Shown here: one piece after another, positions 27,130 through 35,531 of the stretch | Layout: every line of letters begins with the position of its first letter | Numbering within the stretch: position 1 is the first letter of the stretch | Assembly: GCA_003557725.1 (NCBI GenBank) | Contig: PWNQ01000012.1 | Location: 1 to 44,671, forward strand | Length of the DNA stretch: 44,671 nucleotides | Direction of reading: 5' to 3' | Source of the DNA: Bacteroidales bacterium | GTDB taxonomy: Bacteria; Bacteroidota; Bacteroidia; Bacteroidales; PWNQ01 | Made by a program: the position numbers and the translations under genes | Notes under the pieces: generated by a model | What the model was told of the DNA's origin: nothing | The model's input: only the letters and a program-made list of their open reading frames with translations | Database searches by the model: none

Positions 27130-28539
27130 TTAGTGGAGTGTTCTGGCCTTGTGGATCAGCATCAGCACCTCCGGGTCATCCTGGACGTCACTGCCCAGTT
27201 CCACAAATTCAAAAAGCTTATCGGGGTCAATCTTCAGCGCTGTTTTTAGCTGCCGAAGGCCCTCTTCTCTTTGGTTATCAGTTAATAGGTAAAAGCTCAG
27301 GCGGTAATGTATGGCAGCATCTGTTGGGTGCTGTGCAGCAGCTTTCTTCAATATTTTTATGCCGCTGCTTATCTTCCGGTCGCGAAGGGAAGCCGTCTCT
27401 GCCAGGTCCATGTAAATGTCAGCAGCGTGGTCGAACCATGGCAGCGCCTTCTCAAAGTATTTGACAGCAGTGGAATAGTCGTTCATGGCTTTGCTGATAT
27501 CCGCATACAGGAGCATATAGTCGCTGTTATGGTCATTATCTACTATGGCCCTTTGAATATAAGCTAAAGCCTTTTCATAGCTTTCTGTTTCATAAAATAC
27601 GGATGCCAATCCTGCCATGGAGTCGGTAAATTCCTCGTTGACCTCCAGGGCTTTCATATAGTATCGTACGGCACTGTCGTAGTCTTCGGCCTTTTCGTAG
27701 CATTCTGCCAGATAATGCAGCGTGATGGCATTTGGTATTTCCAGGTTCATGCTTTCCTTGTAAGCCTGGATGGCCTGATGATATTTCCCCTGGTTGCTGA
27801 GCACGGTGGCTTTATTGAAATGAGCAGAAGCATGATCAGGCTCCAGGGCAATGCAGAAGTCAAAGGCTTCCAGGGCGTCATCTAATTGCTCCAGTGTGGA
27901 ATAAGCTACACCCAGGTTAAACCAGGCAATGGATGACAAGGGGTCTTCCTTCAGGTAAGCTTTGAAATATTCGGCACTTTCTTTGATTTTTCCGCAAGCT
28001 TCATAACAAAAAGCCAGTTCGAACAAAGTGTTATCATCTTCAGGGTTGATGGCCAGCACTTTTTTCAGGTAATGGATGGCATATTCGTGCTGGTCCATGT
28101 TTTGATATTCAAAAGCAATATTGGAATATACCTCTTCCGGGTCATCGTCTCCGACCAGCTTTTTATACTCGTCAATGGCTTCCTGGTATTTTTCCATCTG
28201 GCTTAATATGTTGGCTTTAACGCGGATGATCTCCGGGTTATAGGGTTCCAGGTTTTCAGCCTGGGAGAGGATGCTCAGGGCCTGTTGGGTATTGTTAGTG
28301 ATGGCCTGGATCCTGGCTTCCCTGATGGAGAATGCCACTGAGCCGGGGTGGAGCTCCACCGCATGCTTCAGCGCCAGACGCGCCATGTCGATGGAGGCAA
28401 AGTCCAGGTAATAGTCGATGATAGAGGCAAAATCATCAACATCAAAGAAAAAACTCTCTTTGCGCTTTAGCTTCTGCTCAAATACATCAACCGGTGCCAG
28501 GTTTTCATTATCACTCCAATACCCAGGATCAAAATTCAT
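27130..28539 (-). CDS. tetratricopeptide repeat protein
   Basis: 469 residues, no signal peptide. From about residue 65 to the end it is a solenoid of roughly eleven TPR units of 34 residues (for example AWFNLGVAYSTLEQLDDALEAFDFCIALEPD). The N-terminal 60 residues hold an acidic, aromatic region (FFFDVDDFASIIDYYLDF). Cytoplasmic TPR proteins of this kind are conserved in Bacteroidota, but their binding partners are unknown. It heads the five-gene minus-strand operon and has the clearest promoter of the region. Confidence 0.88.
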   Translation of the reverse strand: MNFDPGYWSDNENLAPVDVFEQKLKRKESFFFDVDDFASIIDYYLDFASIDMARLALKHAVELHPGSVAFSIREARIQAITNNTQQALSILSQAENLEPYNPEIIRVKANILSQMEKYQEAIDEYKKLVGDDDPEEVYSNIAFEYQNMDQHEYAIHYLKKVLAINPEDDNTLFELAFCYEACGKIKESAEYFKAYLKEDPLSSIAWFNLGVAYSTLEQLDDALEAFDFCIALEPDHASAHFNKATVLSNQGKYHQAIQAYKESMNLEIPNAITLHYLAECYEKAEDYDSAVRYYMKALEVNEEFTDSMAGLASVFYETESYEKALAYIQRAIVDNDHNSDYMLLYADISKAMNDYSTAVKYFEKALPWFDHAADIYMDLAETASLRDRKISSGIKILKKAAAQHPTDAAIHYRLSFYLLTDNQREEGLRQLKTALKIDPDKLFEFVELGSDVQDDPEVLMLIHKARTLH

Positions 28540-28586
28540 AATTGCTGTTGGTTGCTTTTGATATTTGTATTTTAGTTTTTATACCG

Positions 28587-28618
28587 CAAATGTACAACCA
28601 ATTGAATTAAAAAAGCAA
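28587..28618 (-). promoter_or_regulatory. candidate promoter of the TPR-comA-DUF368-aroE-SNF2 operon
   Basis: On the minus strand TTG (28618-28616), 21 bp, then TACATTTG (28594-28587), a good match to the Bacteroidetes -33/-7 pattern, 48 nt before the TPR start codon. Confidence 0.55.
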
Positions 28619-28652
28619 TGATTAATACTTTTTCACGGTGTTTTTTTATACT

Positions 28653-28687
28653 AAAAAAGGACAACCCCCTGATAAGTTGTCCTTTTT
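28653..28687 (-). terminator. terminator of tRNA-Leu(CAG)
   Basis: AAAAGGACAAC / GTTGTCCTTTTT with a 10-nt loop, 8 bp past the tRNA 3' end. Because it also has T on the plus strand it may act both ways. The core matches the terminator at 21459-21488. Confidence 0.85.
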
Positions 28688-28694
28688 ATCCATG

Positions 28695-28778
28695 TGCCCA
28701 GAACAGGAATCGAACCTGCACGACCTTGCGGCCACTAGTCCCTGAAACTAGCGCGTCTACCAGTTCCGCCATCTGGGC
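28695..28778 (-). tRNA. tRNA-Leu (anticodon CAG)
   Basis: 84 nt on the minus strand. The acceptor GCCCAGA / TCTGGGC is identical to that of the other tRNA-Leu. The anticodon stem CTAGT / ACTAG with loop TTCAGGG gives anticodon CAG. The long variable arm and T-arm GGTTCGATTCC fit class II leucine tRNA. CCA is not encoded. A TAATTTTG -7 box lies at 28809-28802. Confidence 0.95.
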
Positions 28779-28897
28779 ATTAAGGTGCTTTAAAAGCCAG
28801 GCAAAATTAATACTTTTTTATTATCCACCATGTTTTTTTATGTTTTTTTAATCCCTGGCGGCAACGGGCCAGCTAATCACCCGTCTTGCATTGGGAC

Positions 28898-30325
28898 TTA
28901 CTCCACTTTGATGATCATTTTCCGGCGGCCGGTGCCTTGCAGTTCCAGCATATATACCCCGGGTTTCAGGTGGCTTGTGCTCAGTGACTGGCTTTCGGTG
29001 ATCCTTTTTGTGGCCACGTGCTGCCCGGTGATGTGGCGGATAACCAAGGTGTGTGGCTGGCCCCTTTCTGTCCCGGGGACCTCTACATATATTTGATTGG
29101 TAAACGGGTTGGGATAGGCATGCAGAAGGTTATCCCGGTTTTTTGGAGCAGATGTATGAACAAAGTGATCCCAATAGGGCACCGTTTCATTCACGCTGTC
29201 GGCCACCATAAGGATGATATTTCTGTAACCGGCTCCCCAGCTTTCCGAATACCCACATACTATTACTCGGTTTTGGTGATCACTGATTATTCGTCTGCCC
29301 ACCTCATCCTCCCAGTGACCGTATGTCCGGCCTTTGAGCCAATACCCCTGGAAGTTGGTCTGGATGTTGAAAATATCTTTTTTCCCCTGGCCAAAGGATT
29401 CGGTAAAACCGGTATAATAATATGCTGAGCCGTCGGGAGTGACGGTCACATCATAATAGACGTCATCGTTGGCGCCGCCTCCCGTCTCGCATCGTTCCCG
29501 CCCACCCAGATTCATGTTATAAACAAATACCCAGCCCTGTTTGCTGTTCCCGGGGATATGGTGATAGCCGCCGGTAAATATCCGTGGGGCATGGTACTGG
29601 CAGAACAGGAAGTTATTTTCTGCAGTATCAGACATTACTGTATCCATAAGGATGTTTAAGGCCGTATCCAGGAACAGCATGCGGCCATTTTTCATGGAGT
29701 CGGACGGGTTCACCACGTAACCCACTGCTACCAGGGCTGTATCACCGAGCATGTCCATAGCGTTGAGTTCACTTTCCGTGCTGCCGGGGAGCACCTGCTC
29801 CCTGACCAGCGAGCCGTCCATGTCCATCACCCCGGCATAAGCCCGCTTTGTGTCCATATCCGTGGAAAGGCTGTATCCGGTGATCCAGATGCGGGAACCC
29901 AGATGCTTAAATGCATTGATCCCGTGCCACCCTTCCCCGCCAAAAGACTGCTCCCAGTAAACTCCACCCAGGGTATCCACCAGGGCCATAAAAAAATGAT
30001 ATCCTTGCCCCGATACATGGGTGGTGCCCCCCAAAAGGATACTGTCCGGACTAACCACCGCCGCCTGGGTTATCCGGGTAATACCCCCCTGAAAAAAGGC
30101 ACGGTCCCATAATGGGGTGCCATCCAAACCGGTCTTTAAAAGGTATACCTGTGTGTTTCCCCCGGGAAAGCTGCTGTTGGCAACTACCAGATAGCCTCCC
30201 GGGTGCAGGTGTATATCTACGCCTTCATTATATCCGGAAAAGCCATAACTCCGGATAAAAGAACCTTGTGCTCCCGCAAGCACCGGCAGGAAAAGGCTGA
30301 AAATGATGATAAAAGTAAGCTTCAT
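28898..30325 (-). CDS. secreted repeat protein with T9SS type-A sorting domain
   Basis: 475 residues. The signal peptide is about 1-20 (MKLTFIIIFSLFLPVLAGAQ). The body has propeller-like repeats related to those of the protein at 19144-21192 (compare HPGGYLVVANSS...VYLLKTGLDGTPLWDRAF with HDGGLVATGYT...AFLLKYDRFGEVEWAKTY). The C-terminus (HAYPNPFTNQIYVEV to the end) is a type-A sorting domain. It lacks the PKD-like region of its paralogue. Surface display through the type IX system is predicted. Function unknown. Confidence 0.87.
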   Translation of the reverse strand: MKLTFIIIFSLFLPVLAGAQGSFIRSYGFSGYNEGVDIHLHPGGYLVVANSSFPGGNTQVYLLKTGLDGTPLWDRAFFQGGITRITQAAVVSPDSILLGGTTHVSGQGYHFFMALVDTLGGVYWEQSFGGEGWHGINAFKHLGSRIWITGYSLSTDMDTKRAYAGVMDMDGSLVREQVLPGSTESELNAMDMLGDTALVAVGYVVNPSDSMKNGRMLFLDTALNILMDTVMSDTAENNFLFCQYHAPRIFTGGYHHIPGNSKQGWVFVYNMNLGGRERCETGGGANDDVYYDVTVTPDGSAYYYTGFTESFGQGKKDIFNIQTNFQGYWLKGRTYGHWEDEVGRRIISDHQNRVIVCGYSESWGAGYRNIILMVADSVNETVPYWDHFVHTSAPKNRDNLLHAYPNPFTNQIYVEVPGTERGQPHTLVIRHITGQHVATKRITESQSLSTSHLKPGVYMLELQGTGRRKMIIKVE

Positions 30326-30383
30326 AACAATGTTTTTTACAACCAGAGCGGCTATGGTATAGTCAACCTTCCGGAGCCCAAAG

Positions 30384-31199
30384 CTACTGCTGGCTTTTTA
30401 TCAGTTGATAGAGTGGAATAAGTTCTTCGAGCATTTTTTCCATACGGGTTAAAGGCATCATATTAGCGCCATCCGACCGGGCACTTTCCGGATTGGGGTG
30501 AGTTTCCACAAAGAGGCCGTCGGCTCCGGCGGCAATAGCGGCTTTGGCAATGGTGGTGATCATCCGGGGCTGACCCCCACTGACGCCTCCCGGCTGGTTG
30601 GGTTGCTGAAGGGAATGGGTGACATCCATGATCACCGGCACCTGGTTTGCTCTCATCAGAGGAATGTTGCGAAAGTCCACCACCAGGTCCTGATAGCCAA
30701 AGGTGGTTCCCCGCTCGGTGAGCATTACCTGCCTGTTCCCGGTAGCATAGACCTTCTCCACAGCATACTTCATGGCTTCTCCCGAAAGGAACTGCCCTTT
30801 TTTGATATTGACGGGTTTTTTCGTTTTTCCTGCAGCGGTGAGCAACTCTGTTTGGCGGCAAAGGAAAGCCGGGATCTGAAGCACATCGGCATAGTCTGCC
30901 GCAAGAAAGGCCTCCTGTGCGCTGTGGATATCGGTGATCACCGGGATGTTGAACATGTCACCGGCCTTACGAAGGATCTTTAGTCCCTCGGTGTCGCCGG
31001 GACCTGTATACGAGTCGGGGCGCGAACGATTGGCTTTTTTATAGGATGCCTTGAAAACCAATGGAATGCTCAGGTCATCGCATAGTGTGGCCAACGCCTC
31101 CGCCACCCCCATGGTGATGGCCTCGCTTTCTATAACACAGGGGCCGGCGATCAATAAAAAATTTCCGCTGCCGGTATGCTTTAAGGATGATATATTCAT
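30384..31199 (-). CDS. kdsA: 3-deoxy-8-phosphooctulonate synthase (KDO 8-phosphate synthase)
   Basis: 271 residues from the ATG at 31199. The frame is open 18 codons further, but that part is translated tandem repeat, so it is excluded. Motifs: IAGPCVIES, FKASYKKANRSRPDSYTGPG, ITDIHS, LQIPAFLCRQTELL, LTERGTTFGY and VMDVTHSLQQP. It condenses phosphoenolpyruvate with arabinose 5-phosphate to make KDO 8-phosphate for the lipopolysaccharide core, in the cytoplasm. It lies 58 bp before the minus-strand T9SS gene; other KDO genes are not in the window. Confidence 0.95.
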   Translation of the reverse strand: MNISSLKHTGSGNFLLIAGPCVIESEAITMGVAEALATLCDDLSIPLVFKASYKKANRSRPDSYTGPGDTEGLKILRKAGDMFNIPVITDIHSAQEAFLAADYADVLQIPAFLCRQTELLTAAGKTKKPVNIKKGQFLSGEAMKYAVEKVYATGNRQVMLTERGTTFGYQDLVVDFRNIPLMRANQVPVIMDVTHSLQQPNQPGGVSGGQPRMITTIAKAAIAAGADGLFVETHPNPESARSDGANMMPLTRMEKMLEELIPLYQLIKSQQ

Positions 31200-31211
31200 G
31201 TGTTTATTTTT

Positions 31212-31237
31212 TTGTTCCTTGTTCCTTGTTCCTTGTT
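31212..31237. repeat. TTGTTCC heptamer tandem array
   Basis: Three exact copies plus a partial fourth, just upstream of the kdsA start. Its translation explains the spurious N-terminal extension of the kdsA frame. Confidence 0.85.
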
Positions 31238-31331
31238 TGGTGTTTTTTACCACGAATGCACGAATAATATGCTACTCCTCACACCCCACGCATCACACCC
31301 AAACGCTCCGCGCCACACACCAAGCCCAAAT

Positions 31332-31371
31332 CCCTATGCCCTATGCTCTATGCCCTATGCCCTATGCCCTA
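31332..31371. repeat. CCCTATG heptamer tandem array
   Basis: Five copies (the third is CTCTATG) followed by a partial CCCTA. The unit is unrelated in sequence to the other heptamer array 95 bp away. Confidence 0.85.
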
Positions 31372-31536
31372 AAGGGGAGCCAGAGGGGCGCGTGGGGGAG
31401 TTTCCCGGCTAGGAAATAATCATTCCCCTGTGTGTCGAAAAAATTTCGCTATGGTGGTTTCATATTTAATGATTTCATATTAGATGATTTGCTGTTATTC
31501 TGATTTGGCACCTTTAATATAAGGTGTTTCTACTAA

Positions 31537-32754
31537 TTAAAATGCTTTATGCACGCGGACCAACGCGTGGGCGGCGGCCGGATGATTATTTAACCACATA
31601 CCCATCAAATTATTACTCACCAGCTCCATATCCAATCCGTATTGAAGGCTGGCTCTTAGGCCCAGTCCCGTGGTCAGGGCCCCATATCCGCCGTAAGAAA
31701 CCACACCCATTACCTTCCAGTTAGGATGTATCTTCCAGCCGGGAACCACCCAGATCTGCGGACGGGCCAGGCTGAACAGAGGGTAGCTCCCATATAACGC
31801 CACAGAGTAACGATAGTCTTGAATGCCATGAACAAAAGAGACTCTGAGGGAGGCAGGAAGCAACACCTGTTGGCGGCCGTTGTGCCGTGCTCCGCTCCAG
31901 CTTAGCAAGCTGTCACGGTTTACGTTCAGTTGCATATTATTGTCTTCAAAGAAATTTGCCTCCACCCCTTTATAATGCCAGGTGGAGTCTATATTGCTGT
32001 TAAAATGTGTGTTGTACATTATCACCCCTAGGTTTTCAAGGGCAATATATGCTTTTTGATTTTTCGTTTCATACCCATAGGTGATGCTTCCCGCCAGCCC
32101 GCTGCTCCGGAAAAAGCCTTTGTTGCCCGCAGTGTCGCTCCAGTGAAGGTGTCCTTGCATCATTAGCTCTATACACTGGCCATCGCTGTGGGTGTAAATG
32201 GTGCCCTCTTCCAGATGGCCCGAGAAATAGTAGGTGCCGCTGGCAGGGCCCAGGCGAATCCCACCGTAATGTCTGTTATGACGATAGTGAATGCCGCCCT
32301 GGAATAGCTGATAGTCCAGCTCCCGGTATTGTAAACTAAAGGGATAAGCCTCTCCGGTGCTGGGTTTATTGCCGAAAAATACCAGGTGGAAGGCAGAACG
32401 GGAAAAGGAAAGCTCCTTGAGTTGGTGTGCAGAGAGGTGGACCGACCATTGCCAGGGAGAGCCTTTTACCGGAGAGAAGAAATCCATGCCCCATGAGGCC
32501 TTCATTCCAAAAAGATTGTGATTGTCCCCCAGGCGGTCAATGGCATCCTGCTTTAAAGCGTGATCAAGGTATCCTCCAAAGAGCACCTTTCCGGCAAATT
32601 TTCCGGGCACAGCATCTGTGGCCCCATGCAAGCCATAATGTAACTGCAATGCGGTACTGTCGGGAGGGCCCAGGGGACGGTAAGTCCCTGGCATGGCCGT
32701 AGAAAGCCAGGTCAGAAGAAAAAGAATACTGCCGGTTGCAATTCTCTTAGCCAT
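31537..32754 (-). CDS. probable outer-membrane beta-barrel protein
   Basis: 405 residues: signal peptide (about 1-20), then alternating hydrophobic/polar strands throughout with many Tyr, Gly and His, ending in Phe (ALVRVHKAF), the usual C-terminal signal of outer-membrane barrels. The pattern FHLVFFGNKPSTGEAYPFSLQYRELDYQLFQGG and overall plan resemble DUF5723-type barrels of Bacteroidota, but I am not certain of the family. The start overlaps the end of the upstream lipoprotein gene by 8 nt, so the two are coupled and probably form a complex. Confidence 0.65.
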   Translation of the reverse strand: MAKRIATGSILFLLTWLSTAMPGTYRPLGPPDSTALQLHYGLHGATDAVPGKFAGKVLFGGYLDHALKQDAIDRLGDNHNLFGMKASWGMDFFSPVKGSPWQWSVHLSAHQLKELSFSRSAFHLVFFGNKPSTGEAYPFSLQYRELDYQLFQGGIHYRHNRHYGGIRLGPASGTYYFSGHLEEGTIYTHSDGQCIELMMQGHLHWSDTAGNKGFFRSSGLAGSITYGYETKNQKAYIALENLGVIMYNTHFNSNIDSTWHYKGVEANFFEDNNMQLNVNRDSLLSWSGARHNGRQQVLLPASLRVSFVHGIQDYRYSVALYGSYPLFSLARPQIWVVPGWKIHPNWKVMGVVSYGGYGALTTGLGLRASLQYGLDMELVSNNLMGMWLNNHPAAAHALVRVHKAF

Positions 32755-34330
32755 GGATATTTACGGTTATGTTTCCAATGATTTTGTACTTTAGCCGATA
32801 ATGGTCGTAAAGCTGTACTCTTTCTGTTCCACTGGTATTCAGGCGTGCTTGCAAAAGCAGCATGCCATGGGTCTTCAAGGCCTGCATAGCGGCCGCAGGA
32901 ACATTGAGGGTAACCGTTGAAACTGCAGGCGCCGTCACCACCCCGCCGGCATCTACCGGCGCACCTGACAGAATGTTCTCTCCGTCAACAGAAAGCTTAT
33001 GACCGCCCATGTTTCCGTTTGGACCGGCCCAAACGGTGATGAAAAACTCCAAAGGGAAGTGGTTGGTAAACTCAATGGCCACCGTTCCGCTTTCCACCAG
33101 GTCGTCCATATCCTCCACATTCAGGTTCACCTCCCTGGTCAGTATCAGATCTTCCGCCTTGACCTTCAGTGGAAGATCCATCTCCAGGTCTACGGTTAAC
33201 GGATAGTCTATATGAAAAAAATCGTTACCCATGCTAATATTTCCCATGGGATTAATCTGCATTTGCAGATCATATCCTATGCTATGGGGCAGGTTTTCCG
33301 TAAAAGCTCTGATGTTTGATCCTTCCATGTCCAGTGTCCGGCTAACGGGAAAAATGCTTCCCCCGTACTCTGCTGCCCGGCTGATATGTATGGGAGTGCC
33401 TGTCAAAGAGGATTGCAGGGGTACCTGGTTATGGGTATAGTGGTTTATGCTGGAAAGGTGATGAAGGATGATGGACAGGTCTGCTCCCACCCCGTTGGTG
33501 ATATGGAAGGCGGCATTCAGGGAATCCAGCTCCAGCAGTCCGGAGTGGATATTGTCAAAAATATCAATAGCCTCTTCCCCTGTAGTGCGTATGGAAGGCT
33601 GTCCAAAGGATCCTTTCAGGTATTTCATTTCTAAATCCTTGAACCGAACAGCCAGGGCCAGGCTGTCTTGCGGAGTGATCACCATGGTGTCAGCAAAGGA
33701 AGCCGTCCGTGCAAATACCGTATAGTGTATTTGGTTATACTGTTGATTATTAAGGCCGGTGAGGTCAAGGTGGTAATCGTTGATCTCAAAGTCCCTCTCC
33801 AAAATCAGCGTGCCCGAAGGGCTGGCAGGAATCACTTCAGTGACCGATAAGGGCACTCCGTTTTTTGTGAACCCCGGAAAATCAAAGGTGTACTCCACCG
33901 GAACACTATAGGTGGTTTTTGCTACTACCGTGATCTTTCCACTGCGAATATGTGCTTCTGTAAGACGGGAATCCCCAGCGTCAATGCTGTGCTCGCGCTG
34001 AGAGTTCATGAGGGTGTGGCCCGGAGCAACGGTTAACTCAAAAGGTAAACGCAGAGAGCTGCGCCCCAGGTCATCAGGGATGGTGACCAGCGAATCACCG
34101 GAAAGGGTGAACAGGTTGCGGCGAACACTGAGGAAAACCGCATGATTGTCTGTCCATATAAGGGAATCATCCAGTAAATCAGACAGGGTAAGCTGACCGT
34201 AGGCTAACGGACCATACCACCTGGAATCCCAGAAAAAACCATCATCCTTCCGGCAACCGGTAACGGATAATAGAAGAATAATAAACCCCGACAGGATTAT
34301 CAGAAATATATGCTTCAATGCAGTATGCAT
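32747..34330 (-). CDS. large lipoprotein, partner of the outer-membrane barrel
   Basis: 527 residues. The signal ends at a lipobox (LLLSVTGC, Cys26). A segment reading WYGPLAYGQLTLSDLLDD follows, then a long beta-rich region without obvious repeats or catalytic motifs. The last 150 residues resemble an immunoglobulin-like or jelly-roll domain (VAIEFTNHFPLEFFITVWAGPNG). It overlaps the barrel gene by 8 nt. A pair of exported lipoprotein and barrel suggests an outer-membrane assembly or adhesion unit; it does not look like SusC/SusD, since there is no TonB plug or SusD helical fold. Function unknown. Confidence 0.65.
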   Translation of the reverse strand: MHTALKHIFLIILSGFIILLLSVTGCRKDDGFFWDSRWYGPLAYGQLTLSDLLDDSLIWTDNHAVFLSVRRNLFTLSGDSLVTIPDDLGRSSLRLPFELTVAPGHTLMNSQREHSIDAGDSRLTEAHIRSGKITVVAKTTYSVPVEYTFDFPGFTKNGVPLSVTEVIPASPSGTLILERDFEINDYHLDLTGLNNQQYNQIHYTVFARTASFADTMVITPQDSLALAVRFKDLEMKYLKGSFGQPSIRTTGEEAIDIFDNIHSGLLELDSLNAAFHITNGVGADLSIILHHLSSINHYTHNQVPLQSSLTGTPIHISRAAEYGGSIFPVSRTLDMEGSNIRAFTENLPHSIGYDLQMQINPMGNISMGNDFFHIDYPLTVDLEMDLPLKVKAEDLILTREVNLNVEDMDDLVESGTVAIEFTNHFPLEFFITVWAGPNGNMGGHKLSVDGENILSGAPVDAGGVVTAPAVSTVTLNVPAAAMQALKTHGMLLLQARLNTSGTERVQLYDHYRLKYKIIGNITVNIHG

Positions 34331-34457
34331 TTTCCCTGTGTTAATAGATGCTGTTAAAACCTAAATGTGACTTTATTCATTTATTGATTTTTATATCATA
34401 CAAAAATAAGATATTTCCATAAAATATGGGAAAATTTTTGATGCCCAACTGCCGGTT

Positions 34458-34529
34458 GTCGCTAAAGCCACTAAAGCCACTAAAGCCACTATAGCCACTA
34501 AAGTCGCTAAAGTCGCTGAAGTCGCTTCG
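34458..34529. repeat. 9-bp tandem array, eight copies
   Basis: Units are GTCGCTAAA, GCCACTAAA (three times), GCCACTATA, GTCGCTAAA, GTCGCTGAA and GTCGCTTCG, in mixed order. The two unit types (GTCGCT and GCCACT) are grouped, with GCCACT in the middle. No frame here belongs to a recognisable gene. Confidence 0.85.
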
Positions 34530-34570
34530 GGGAGGAAAATTGAAAATTCGCGGATCCCGGTGGCGTTTTT

Positions 34571-34602
34571 TTTGGGGGGTATAAAAAAAATGTTTATCTT
34601 TA
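34571..34602 (+). promoter_or_regulatory. candidate promoter of the PorV-like gene
   Basis: TTTG (34571-34574), 20 bp, TATCTTTA (34595-34602): the Bacteroidetes -33/-7 layout, 48 nt before the chosen start codon. Confidence 0.55.
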
Positions 34603-34650
34603 TAAAGAGGAATTGTTTTTGGTCACATGGTTTTTGAACCGTGTATATTT

Positions 34651-35508
34651 ATGAATAAAATTCTGTGTATCATGGTTAGGTCTCTATTAATCAGTGTATT
34701 TTTTGTTTTTTCCACGTATTATTTGTCTGCTCAGTATGATGGCAGTTATGCTGGAGCCCGTCAGGCCGGGATGGGTGGCCATGCGGTGACACTGGAAGAT
34801 GGTTGGAGCATATTAAATAACCCTTCAGGCTTGTGGAGCACAGAGGCGTTGGGGGCGGGGATATTTTTCGAACAGCGGTTTGGGTCGTCGGAGTTAAGCT
34901 ACCGGGGTGCGGGCATTCATCTTCCTGCCGGTTCCGGGGGGATGGGCATTGGGTTCACCATTTTTGGCTTTGATGTTTACAATGAGAAGCGTTTTGCTTT
35001 GGCTTACGGGGTGGAGCTATTTTCCGGCTTTCGTGCCGGCCTGAGTCTGGACTATCTCCATACACAAATTGATGATCCGGCTCAGGTGCTCACAGGAAAC
35101 AAGGGGAACATCACCTTTAATGTGGGGTTACAGGCAGCCTTGTCACCGGAAATCACTCTGGGCTTTTCCCTGTTTAACCCCTGGTTGGTGACCCTGTCCT
35201 CATATGAAGAGGAGCGGATCCCGGCCATAATACGGTTGGGAATGACCTGGCAGGCCGGAGAGCGTTTGTTGTTACTGGTAGAAGCCGGCCATGTGACCGG
35301 GAGCCATCCCGTACTAAAAGCAGGGCTGGAGTACACCATCAATGAAAAGCTAATCCTCAGGGGAGGCCTGGCCAGCAAACCCACAGAGTATGGTATAGGC
35401 TTGGAAACCAACTTTCTGGGGATAGACTTCCACGTGGCGGCCACATACCACCTGGTGCTGGGGTACTCCCCGCACGGGGCCTTTTTCTATACACGTGACC
35501 CTGAGTGA
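34651..35508 (+). CDS. PorV/PorQ-like outer-membrane beta-barrel protein
   Basis: 285 residues from the ATG at 34651. An ATG at 34627 is also in frame but gives a poorer signal peptide. After the signal (ending FSTYYLSAQ) comes YAGARQAGMGGHAVTLEDGWSILNNPSGLW, the characteristic N-terminal hatch region of PorV/FadL-like proteins of this phylum, then about a dozen amphipathic strands. PorV proper is longer (about 390) and shuttles T9SS cargo; this shorter relative may be a separate porin or accessory. It is followed by a 70-bp hairpin element and the helix-hairpin-helix barrel gene on the same strand, likely one transcript. Confidence 0.75.
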   Translation: MNKILCIMVRSLLISVFFVFSTYYLSAQYDGSYAGARQAGMGGHAVTLEDGWSILNNPSGLWSTEALGAGIFFEQRFGSSELSYRGAGIHLPAGSGGMGIGFTIFGFDVYNEKRFALAYGVELFSGFRAGLSLDYLHTQIDDPAQVLTGNKGNITFNVGLQAALSPEITLGFSLFNPWLVTLSSYEEERIPAIIRLGMTWQAGERLLLLVEAGHVTGSHPVLKAGLEYTINEKLILRGGLASKPTEYGIGLETNFLGIDFHVAATYHLVLGYSPHGAFFYTRDPE

Positions 35509-35531
35509 TAATAAAAACTTTTTATAATAAT

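Larger units (their letters stand above)
31200..31536. other. 337-bp intergenic region made largely of short tandem repeats
   Basis: Between kdsA and the barrel gene. It holds a TTGTTCC heptamer array (31212-31237), a CCCTATG heptamer array (31332-31371), a 15-bp tandem duplication (TTTCATATTTAATGA / TTTCATATTAGATGA, 31458-31487) and a small hairpin (CACCTT / AAGGTG, 31509-31526). No gene is seen. Confidence 0.7.
34331..34650. other. 320-bp intergenic region with nonamer array and promoter
   Basis: Divergent region between the lipoprotein gene and the PorV-like gene. It holds the nonamer array at 34458-34529 and the promoter at 34571-34602. The rest is AT-rich without visible features. Confidence 0.6.
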
